DNA of 13,747 bases from Patescibacteria group bacterium (GTDB lineage: Bacteria; Patescibacteriota; Gracilibacteria; UBA1369; LOWO2-01-FULL-3): contig JAHIRL010000024.1 in assembly GCA_018818755.1 (NCBI GenBank), positions 1-13,747 on the forward strand, read 5' to 3'. Below, piece by piece: positions 1-7,158 of this stretch (position 1 is its first letter; every line of letters starts with the position of its first letter). The translations under genes and the position numbers were made by a program. The notes below the pieces were generated by a model that was given only the letters and a program-made list of their open reading frames with translations, was not told the origin of the DNA and did not search any database.

Positions 1-3000
1 ATATTAAATTAACAAGCATTGGTAATCAGTTAATTTTTGTTGATGATGGTTATATCAAATCGTCTGCAGATAACACAATTGAGCTGCAATCCGCAGGAAC
101 TCTTGATTTCAAAATAGCAGATAGAATCCCCGTAAAGTTTCAATATACTGATGTTTTCTTCTATGCAGGAGTAGTCTTTAATCAAGATAGTGCTGATTAT
201 GATTTTAGAGTTGAAGGAAATGGTGATGCTAATTTAATCTTTGCCGATGCAGGAGTAGATAAAGTGGGAATTGGAACCAATGGACCTGATGCAAAACTTG
301 ATTCACTCTCGACAACAGAACAACTAAGGCTTACCTATGCCGACGGAACTGTCTACTCAAGCTTCACGGTTGATTTAAATGGAGATTTAACAATTGCTCC
401 AACCGGTGGAGATGTAGCAATTACAGCGGATTTAGCAGTAAACGGTGCAACTTCAGCTGATATAACTTCAATTACAACCACGGCAACAATTTTTAACACA
501 ACTGTAACAACATTATCCTTGGGTGGAGTGGCCACCTCGCTTTTGCTCGGCGCTGCAACAGGAACCACGACCATTAATAATACCTCAACCATAGTTACGG
601 GCGACTTAGCTGTTAACGGTGGGGATATTACAACAACGGCAACAACCTTAAATATTGATGTCGGAAATACCGGAACAATTAACTTTAGGGACGGAACAAA
701 CTCATTAGCTGCAGTCAAAGATCAGGGAGATTATGTCTTTTGGAACTTAAAAGGAAAATCGGATACCGGGGACCCCGCAACCTGTTCTGAAGGAGACATT
801 TACTATAACGCCTTTGATGACACAGTCTCAGTTTGTCATGCAGGAAACACCTGGGAAGGTCTTGACGGAGGCGGAGGAGGTTCATCACTTTGGAGCGCCC
901 TTCTTGATCCAACTGGCAACCTTTCCCTAGCCATGGCTGAATACACTTCAATCTTTACATGGAATACAGCAGACACCGCTACCGCGTTAGATGCTTTTAG
1001 CCTTACGTTAACAAACGACGCAACAACAGACGCAAACATACAAAGACTTTTGGTTCTTCAGAACAATAACGCTGTCGGTTCAACAGCAACTGAAAGGCTT
1101 CTTGTTTTAAATAACGCTGATACAACAGAAGCCGTTACAACCGCTCTTGAAATTATTTCTGAAGCAGGAACCATAACAACGGCGATTGACGTCTCAGACG
1201 CAGAAATTGTAACAGCTCTTTTGGCAGGAGCAAACGACTTAACTGGTACAAACTGGTCAATTACTGGATCAAGTGGGAACATAACAACAGCTGGCGATCT
1301 GGGAATTACAGCTGCTACTAACTTAATTATTGGCGGGACAACTAGTTTGGGAGAGATAACAGCAGCCAATGACTCTGGTGCATACTTAGTTGGGACATAT
1401 GACGAGTTTGATAATTCAGCTTCAACAACAGTACAGGGAGTGTTGAATGATTTAGATATTGCTCTTGCAACAGGCGGCGCCGGATCAATGTGGACTTTGG
1501 GGTCAGGAGTAATCTACCCAACTAGCGCAACCAGTGATTTTGCAGTCGGTGGATCAACTTTGGCCGCTTCCATGTTCGGCATTGATGAATCAGCTGGTAA
1601 CTTTTACTTTGGGTATGACAACTCTGCCAATCCTACTTTTAACTTTGAGGCGACAGATGCAGATGCAGGAGAGTTCGGCTTTAACACCAATGACTCTTTC
1701 TACTTCTCCAACGCCAACGTCGGCATCGGGACGACCAGTCCGGGGGCGAAACTGCAAATAGATACAGTTACGGATGTAAAAGGTTTGATTGTTAAGGGAA
1801 TGGCTACCCAAACCGCCAATCTTCAGGAGTGGCAGAATAGCAGTGGAACGGTTTTGGGGTTTGTTAATGGTGTTGGCGGATTCGGAATTGGCAATTCTGC
1901 TGTAGGCGATGCTTCTATGAAAATAAGTAATACAGTTAGCGGTTCAAGTTATATATTTGCTCTTAATTTTCAACCAACTCTGACAAGTTCTGCACAACAT
2001 GTGTATGGTGGGTACTTCCTACCTACAATTACGATAATTGGTAGTAAGTGGGCAGTAGGTGTTGCTTCAGGAGCAAATGGATTAACTATCGGAGCAGAAG
2101 CAGGGACAAGTACTCACGCTAGTTTTTATGCAGCTCAACCTGCCACACTAACTGGTACTTTAGATGTAGATTATGGTATTTATGTGGAAGCAAGAAACAA
2201 AGCTACCACAAACTACGCCATCTACACCAATGCGGGATTAAACAGACTAGGAGACCAACTTTCAATAGTAGGTAGTGCTGATAGAACGCAACTTGCAGTT
2301 ACAGGAAATGGTACTCAAACTTCTGCTCTAGCTACTTTTGTGGGCGGCAACGTCGGCATTGGCACTACTGCCCCTGACAAAGCCTTAGAAATTAATTCAG
2401 CAACAGGGAATAATTTACGTCTGACATATAATGATAGTGATGGATCAGCTGCTAATTACTCTGACTTTAGTATCTCTTCCTCCGGCGATTTAACAATAAC
2501 TCCAACTGGGGGGCAGGTTATCTTTGCCGATACCGCCACTTTAAATATCGGCGGTTTGATAAATGTTGCCTACAATGCCTTTGCAAATGCAACCGACACA
2601 CCGTCCTCAACTGCCATCGCGGCCGATAATGATTTATTCATCGGGGGAGATTTGGAATTAAAGGGAGGATTATATCTTACCGGAAGAAACATATATAACA
2701 CGGTAGGAGGAGTTTCGACAGGAGCAATATCTTTGGCAACAGACCCTGCAGCAATAAACAGCTATAACACTCTAAGCTACGGAAGCTGGCTTGTACAGAA
2801 TGCAACAAATAATGGAATAGCTGCCTTGATGGTTGATCAAACAAAAGGCGGAGATATTTTTACAGCATCAAGCTCCGGAACAACTAAATTTACTATTCAT
2901 AAGGATGGAGCAATTACTCTTGCAAGTGATATCTCCTCTACCACCAACACAACAGAAGGAACAATCTTTTATGACAATGATTCTGCGGGAAGTGCTTCCA

Positions 3001-6000
3001 CCGATCATCTCTTCTTATATGGCAGTGATGCGGCCTGGCATCGGATTGCCCTGGACATGACTAAATACACCGTTACCAACGCCAGTGTAGCCAACACCAG
3101 TTACGTTGAAGTTGCCCACAACCAAAATACCAATGATCTCACCTTGGTCGGCTGGGTTAAAAACACCTTAACCGGGCTTTGGGATAAAATTACCGACAAA
3201 TCCGTCACCATTACTCAAAACCTGCAAAATCAATTTGATGATTCATCATCCAAAATCAGAACACAAACAAGACTCACTAATGTTGAGCTTGCCCCTTCAG
3301 TTGACGTAGGCACTGGCGCTGATGGCGCCATCACAGTCAGCTCTAATACCAGTATTAACACCACTAGTTTGATTTCCGCACGTTCATGTGCCGATGGTGG
3401 TGACGCTGTCAATTACTCAGTTACCACCTTAACTTCCACCACTGCTGTTCTTTCGACTACTCCTTCAACTGGTTGTCTTGCTGTTGGAGATGAAATCCTC
3501 CTTATAAACCTCCAGGCCACTAATGCCGCTTTTGTCAACGCAGGAAATTACGAAACCCTTCGAATTCAATCAATTTCCACCAATACAATTACTTTTACTA
3601 CCGCCAAGACCAAATATTACGGTAACAATTCCACCGACGATACTAACCTGGGAACTACAGCCGGCACACAACGAGTCATGTTGCAACGCGTTCCCAATTA
3701 CACCAATGTTACTGTCAATAGTAGTATCAATTTCTACCCCACTGCCTGGAATGGCACCAAAGGCGGGGTAATGTTTTTTAGAGCAAACGGGGCCGTTAGC
3801 GTCAGCGGAATTATAAATGCCAACACAAGCGGATATGCCGGAGGAGCTACTCAAAGAATTGGTGGTGCCGGTATTTGTGGTATAGGTGGTGCTTCTGCTG
3901 GTGGAACCGGTGCAGGAGGTGGAGGCGGGGTCAGAATAACAGGTAACGGAGGTCTTGGATATTGTGGAGGTGGTGGAGGTGGATCCGATACTAATGGTTT
4001 AGGAGCGGCAGGTTCTTCTACTTCCGGTGGAGCAGGCGGAGCAGGTGGTCAGGGTGGCAATGGCGTAGTCGGAGGTTGTGGAGCCGGAGGTGGAGGAGCC
4101 GGATATGGTTCTGCTGGTACTGGAGGTGGAGGAAATGTTGCTGGAGGTAATGGCGGCACAAATAGTTCTGGATCAGGAGGTAATGGCGGCACCACAGCAA
4201 ATGGTGGAGGTGGAGGTGGAGGAGGTACATTAGGTGAAAGCACATTGTCTAAAATGTTTTTAGGATCCGGTGGAGGCGCAGGTGGTGGTTCTGGATCATC
4301 AGGAGGTGCTGGAGGAACTGGTGGCGGAATAATCAATATATCTGCTAATTCGATCACAATTTCTGGAGCAGTGCAGTCAAATTCCTCAAACGGATCAGCG
4401 GGAAGTGATGGCTGTGGGGGTGGAGGTGGAGGCGGTGCAGGAGGATCTGTGGCATTAAGAGCAAATACACTAACACTTGGTACCAACTTATTGAGTGCTA
4501 CTGGAGGAACTGGTGGTTCTGGTACATATAGCGGAGGAACGGGAGGATCGGGAAGAACGGCCATCTACTACACCACTTCCTACTCTGGTTCTGCTTCATC
4601 CCCTACTCCTACATATACTTCTCAACCCTACTACCCCTATGGCCTCTATCACTCTGCTGTCATCAACACTCCCAATGCTATCTCTTTGAGTGATTTGCGT
4701 TGGGAAACGGCTACGGTTGCCAATGCTAAAGTTTCTTTTCAAACCAGAAGCGGCAACACCACTACCCCAACCGATGGAACTTGGGAAGTTTGGCGGCCTA
4801 TGGTTAATGGTACCAACTATCTGACTCTGCAAACTGCAGATACCCATACCGATTGGGTTGGTACTAATGCTGTTGTGGCAGAGGGAGATGTTACCCGCAA
4901 CATTGATTATTTTGAAGACGAAGATGAGGCAACTGCTACCAATATCACTAAAATTACATCCAGTACCAATGGGGGTTATGCCGGAGCCACTATCTCCAGC
5001 ACCAATCTTTCCAATTACGACTATCTTACTTTCTGGGTTAGATCTTCCCAAACAGGTAATGTTCTGCAAATGGGTATGGGAGAAGCCGCTGCTACCGAAC
5101 AAACCGAAATTATTACTGTTGACGCTGCCAATACTTGGCAAAAAGTATATTGGGATTTATCTGACATTGCTGCCGGCAGTCGGGATGGTATTACCAAACT
5201 TCGCCTCACTAATTTAGTGGCTGCTTCCAACACTATCTATATTGACAATGTCCGGGTTGAAAAAGCCATGACTACAAGTGGTGGTACACCCATTGTTTCT
5301 ACTCCCAATAACTACTTCCAATACCGGACTATCTTTACGACTACCGACACCAGTTACCAACCGCAGTTGGAAAACGTCTCTCTCTCCTACAATAATGGCT
5401 TTAAGACCGTTCAGACTGATGCCAATACCGTCCGGCTCTACAACTACAGTGGCAGTGCTCAGGAACTGCGGCTGGATGCCATTGTCTTTGGCGCTGACCT
5501 TGCAGAATGGTACACAGTCGATGATCAAACCATAGGACCCGGTGATTTAGTTTCTTTGACAGGAAAACTTGACGAATTCGGAGTACCAATTTTGAAGAAA
5601 GCAGAGGGCAGAAGCGATCGAAACCTACTGGGTATTATTTCAACCAAGGCAGGACAAACTCTGGGAATTGAAGCCGAAAACAGACGACTATTGGCCCTGG
5701 CAGGAAGAGTGCCTGTTAAAATTGATCCTGATTCCCCCGCAATCACAACCGGTGACGCAATAACATCCTCAGACAAATCGGGGTATGCCAGAAAAGCAGG
5801 ATTTGGAGATATTGTTGTTGCCAAAGCTTCTCACGATTGGAATCCTACTAAAGGAGAAAGTTTGTTGGTAATTGTTAATAACTCTTCAGCCAGGAATACA
5901 TTTCTAGCCGACATTGATGAATACGAAATTATTAAAAACCTAATTAGTAATACCTGGGAATTGATTAATAAAACCAGCCAGGAAGCTTTAGAGACCGCCG

Positions 6001-7034
6001 GGGCTTTTGCAAAAATTATAGCAGCCGAAATTCAAGCGGGAGCTGTTGAAACCAAGTCTCTGGCAACCGAATCATTCCTGGCTTTCCAGGGAGTGGTTGA
6101 TAATCTTCTAATAAATAACGGGCTCGTATCCCCCGTTGTTCAAACCAATTTAATATCACCCCTTGCTGATAGTTCCGACATTAATGTTAAATTAGGATCA
6201 GAAGCAACTCCATCAGGTAAACTTTCTATTCAAAATATTTTAGGAGAAGAGGTTGCATCCATCGATTCAAGCGGATCTGCAGAATTTAAGAACGCTTCCA
6301 TAAGCGGAGAGCTGTACGCCGAAAGTATAGTCTCACCGGACCTTGATAAAATACAGGAACTTCTGAGACAAGTACAACAAGACCAGGGTCTTTTGGCCCA
6401 AACAGCAACTTGGAACATAAATACCGCAACAGATTCCGCCCAATTGTTTGAAAGCCTTTCGACAACAGATTTATATGTCACAAATCAAGCTGCTGTAAAT
6501 TCCCTCTCTGTCTCAAATTCCCTATCTCTGGGAATGGATATGGTAATTCAGGGATCCCAAATCAATACGCTTACCTCTCCTCTTTCTCTTCAGTCATTGG
6601 CAATGGCACCTGTAGAGATTATGGCAGGTAAATTCAAGATCGAAACAAACGGAGACGTAACTATAAATGCAAACCTGTATGTTGCCGGAAAGATTAAATC
6701 TCCTGAAGCCGAATTTGATAAACTTACAACCGGAAATTTGGTTATTGCCAATTCCATCGCAACACAATCGGCAGTAATAAACGGAAATGAAATAAATTCC
6801 AACGCCATGATCGGAACAGCAACCGTTCCTGTGGACATTTCCGAAATTATAATCAACAATCAAAATATTTTGGATAATACCCTAATATATGTCACCCCCA
6901 CATCCGAGACGCAAAACAATGTGCTTTACGTAAAAAACAAAGAGTTGGGTAAATTTGTAGTCGGATTTGTAAACCCGCTCAACATTGAAGTTACTTTTAA
7001 CTGGTGGGTGGTACAAGTTCAAAACCAGCAATAG
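1..7034 (+). CDS. Giant modular surface/adhesin-like protein, 5'-partial (2343 codons visible)
   Basis: The frame is open from base 3 to the TAG at 7032-7034, so the gene enters from the left of the window. The GTG at 264 lies inside a conserved VGIGT repeat and is not a credible start. Modules in order: three VGIGTxxP repeats (264, 1719, 2352), two followed by an LRLTY/PTGG module; many Thr/Ser-rich short beta-type repeats; a Gly-rich block (3831-4553) ending in GRTAIYY; a beta-sandwich-like sequence (about 4905-5267) lying between two halves of another module (WEVWRP before it, YFQYRT after it); a GADLAEWY module (5490-5870); and a C-terminal region with a predicted helical stretch ending FNWWVVQVQ. 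Such GIGT and DLAEWY modules are known from phage tail-fibre-like and large CPR surface proteins, so a role as an extracellular fibre or adhesin is inferred. No LPXTG-like signal or C-terminal membrane anchor is visible. Codon use changes along the gene, suggesting a mosaic. Ligand and anchoring are unknown. Confidence 0.9.
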   Translation, partial: IKLTSIGNQLIFVDDGYIKSSADNTIELQSAGTLDFKIADRIPVKFQYTDVFFYAGVVFNQDSADYDFRVEGNGDANLIFADAGVDKVGIGTNGPDAKLDSLSTTEQLRLTYADGTVYSSFTVDLNGDLTIAPTGGDVAITADLAVNGATSADITSITTTATIFNTTVTTLSLGGVATSLLLGAATGTTTINNTSTIVTGDLAVNGGDITTTATTLNIDVGNTGTINFRDGTNSLAAVKDQGDYVFWNLKGKSDTGDPATCSEGDIYYNAFDDTVSVCHAGNTWEGLDGGGGGSSLWSALLDPTGNLSLAMAEYTSIFTWNTADTATALDAFSLTLTNDATTDANIQRLLVLQNNNAVGSTATERLLVLNNADTTEAVTTALEIISEAGTITTAIDVSDAEIVTALLAGANDLTGTNWSITGSSGNITTAGDLGITAATNLIIGGTTSLGEITAANDSGAYLVGTYDEFDNSASTTVQGVLNDLDIALATGGAGSMWTLGSGVIYPTSATSDFAVGGSTLAASMFGIDESAGNFYFGYDNSANPTFNFEATDADAGEFGFNTNDSFYFSNANVGIGTTSPGAKLQIDTVTDVKGLIVKGMATQTANLQEWQNSSGTVLGFVNGVGGFGIGNSAVGDASMKISNTVSGSSYIFALNFQPTLTSSAQHVYGGYFLPTITIIGSKWAVGVASGANGLTIGAEAGTSTHASFYAAQPATLTGTLDVDYGIYVEARNKATTNYAIYTNAGLNRLGDQLSIVGSADRTQLAVTGNGTQTSALATFVGGNVGIGTTAPDKALEINSATGNNLRLTYNDSDGSAANYSDFSISSSGDLTITPTGGQVIFADTATLNIGGLINVAYNAFANATDTPSSTAIAADNDLFIGGDLELKGGLYLTGRNIYNTVGGVSTGAISLATDPAAINSYNTLSYGSWLVQNATNNGIAALMVDQTKGGDIFTASSSGTTKFTIHKDGAITLASDISSTTNTTEGTIFYDNDSAGSASTDHLFLYGSDAAWHRIALDMTKYTVTNASVANTSYVEVAHNQNTNDLTLVGWVKNTLTGLWDKITDKSVTITQNLQNQFDDSSSKIRTQTRLTNVELAPSVDVGTGADGAITVSSNTSINTTSLISARSCADGGDAVNYSVTTLTSTTAVLSTTPSTGCLAVGDEILLINLQATNAAFVNAGNYETLRIQSISTNTITFTTAKTKYYGNNSTDDTNLGTTAGTQRVMLQRVPNYTNVTVNSSINFYPTAWNGTKGGVMFFRANGAVSVSGIINANTSGYAGGATQRIGGAGICGIGGASAGGTGAGGGGGVRITGNGGLGYCGGGGGGSDTNGLGAAGSSTSGGAGGAGGQGGNGVVGGCGAGGGGAGYGSAGTGGGGNVAGGNGGTNSSGSGGNGGTTANGGGGGGGGTLGESTLSKMFLGSGGGAGGGSGSSGGAGGTGGGIINISANSITISGAVQSNSSNGSAGSDGCGGGGGGGAGGSVALRANTLTLGTNLLSATGGTGGSGTYSGGTGGSGRTAIYYTTSYSGSASSPTPTYTSQPYYPYGLYHSAVINTPNAISLSDLRWETATVANAKVSFQTRSGNTTTPTDGTWEVWRPMVNGTNYLTLQTADTHTDWVGTNAVVAEGDVTRNIDYFEDEDEATATNITKITSSTNGGYAGATISSTNLSNYDYLTFWVRSSQTGNVLQMGMGEAAATEQTEIITVDAANTWQKVYWDLSDIAAGSRDGITKLRLTNLVAASNTIYIDNVRVEKAMTTSGGTPIVSTPNNYFQYRTIFTTTDTSYQPQLENVSLSYNNGFKTVQTDANTVRLYNYSGSAQELRLDAIVFGADLAEWYTVDDQTIGPGDLVSLTGKLDEFGVPILKKAEGRSDRNLLGIISTKAGQTLGIEAENRRLLALAGRVPVKIDPDSPAITTGDAITSSDKSGYARKAGFGDIVVAKASHDWNPTKGESLLVIVNNSSARNTFLADIDEYEIIKNLISNTWELINKTSQEALETAGAFAKIIAAEIQAGAVETKSLATESFLAFQGVVDNLLINNGLVSPVVQTNLISPLADSSDINVKLGSEATPSGKLSIQNILGEEVASIDSSGSAEFKNASISGELYAESIVSPDLDKIQELLRQVQQDQGLLAQTATWNINTATDSAQLFESLSTTDLYVTNQAAVNSLSVSNSLSLGMDMVIQGSQINTLTSPLSLQSLAMAPVEIMAGKFKIETNGDVTINANLYVAGKIKSPEAEFDKLTTGNLVIANSIATQSAVINGNEINSNAMIGTATVPVDISEIIINNQNILDNTLIYVTPTSETQNNVLYVKNKELGKFVVGFVNPLNIEVTFNWWVVQVQNQQ
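264..420 (+). repeat. GIGT + LRLTY/PTGG module, copy 1
   Basis: VGIGTNGPDAKL (264-299) is followed 60 nt after its start by LRLTYADG (from 324), then GDLTIAPTGGDV ending near 416. The same order and nearly the same spacing recur at 2352-2520. The two are similar in protein but well diverged in DNA, so this is an old internal duplication, or acquisition of related modules, within the surface protein. Confidence 0.75.
1719..1920 (+). repeat. GIGT module with EWQNSSGT segment (middle copy)
   Basis: VGIGTTSPGAKL is encoded at 1719-1754 in a locally GC-rich patch (codons gtc ggc atc ggg acg acc). It is not followed by LRLTY but by a KGLIVKG...LQEWQNSSGTVLGF segment and a second GFGIGNS motif near 1880. 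The downstream half differs from the other two GIGT copies, so it is a related but distinct module type. Confidence 0.65.
2352..2520 (+). repeat. GIGT + LRLTY/PTGG module, copy 2
   Basis: VGIGTTAPDKAL (2352-2387) is followed by LRLTYNDS (from 2415) and then GDLTITPTGGQV. The LRLTY motif starts 63 nt after the GIGT motif, against 60 nt in the copy at 264. The copies lie about 2.09 kb apart within the same reading frame. Confidence 0.75.
3831..4553 (+). repeat. Glycine-rich repeat block inside the surface protein
   Basis: About 241 residues, close to half of them glycine, encoded mostly by GGT and GGA, with runs of five to eight glycines and four widely spaced cysteines. The C-terminal part alternates Gly runs with short hydrophobic strands (GGGIINISANSITISGA, then GGSVALRANTLTLG) and ends in GRTAIYY just after the block. 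That alternation suggests a beta-solenoid with Gly-rich turns rather than pure low complexity. The low-complexity DNA may also allow slippage or recombination between repeats. Confidence 0.85.
5490..5870 (+). other. DLAEWY-type C-terminal domain (peptidase G2-like, tentative)
   Basis: This protein segment starts GADLAEWYTVDD, passes through PGDLVSL, NLLGIISTKAGQTLG and LALAGRVPVKI, then TTGDAITSS and finally SLLVIVNNS. The order DLAE, PGD, LGI(I/V)S, LxGRVPVK and GDxITSS is recurrent in C-terminal parts of fibre-like proteins and resembles the Peptidase_G2 (IMC autoproteolytic) domains of phage appendage proteins. The assignment comes from memory of the motif pattern, not from a search. Whether the domain cleaves itself cannot be read from the sequence. 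Confidence 0.5.
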
Positions 7035-7158
7035 TTTATTGTATATGATACTTAAATATATCAAAGGACATACTTTTATATACTATGTTACTTAATGTTC
7101 TAAATGACTCTTGACATGAATCTAATAAATATCTAAATTATGTACGTATAATAGTATT
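7035..7158. other. AT-rich gap between surface protein and O-antigen ligase-like gene
   Basis: 124 bp, strongly AT-rich. It holds a weak TGATA/TATCA inverted repeat close to 7046-7063 and the promoter elements listed separately. There is no GC-rich stem with a T-run, so no intrinsic terminator is visible for the giant gene. Confidence 0.6.
7111..7152 (+). promoter_or_regulatory. Promoter for the O-antigen ligase/TPR gene, possibly leaderless
   Basis: A perfect TATAAT at 7147-7152 ends 6 nt before the ATG at 7159, which would put transcription start at or next to the A of the start codon. No Shine-Dalgarno sequence precedes the ATG. A perfect TTGACA at 7111-7116 also exists. It lies 17 bp from a poorer -10 (TAAATT, 7134-7139), which would give a leader of roughly 13 nt. 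Either pairing gives a very short or absent leader. Confidence 0.55.

Noticed and set aside
353..718. 121-codon hydrophobic open frame on the - strand
   Set aside because: It is the antisense of Thr/Ser-rich codons in the giant surface gene. It lies wholly inside it and shows no ordered domain or start signal.
264..2520. Phage tail-fibre locus (prophage)
   Set aside because: GIGT and DLAEWY modules recall tail fibres, but the window has no phage structural, packaging or integrase gene, and its neighbours are cellular envelope genes and rho.
4018..4245. Glycine-rich DNA considered as a CRISPR-like or VNTR array
   Set aside because: Repeat units are irregular and stay in the reading frame; no constant repeat with unique spacers is present.
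4049..4564. 171-codon proline-rich open frame on the - strand
   Set aside because: It is the complement of the GGT/GGA codons of the glycine-rich block; complementing Gly codons gives Pro codons automatically.
7046..7063. TGATA/TATCA inverted repeat after the giant gene
   Set aside because: Only five A/T-rich base pairs and no following T-run; too weak for a terminator.
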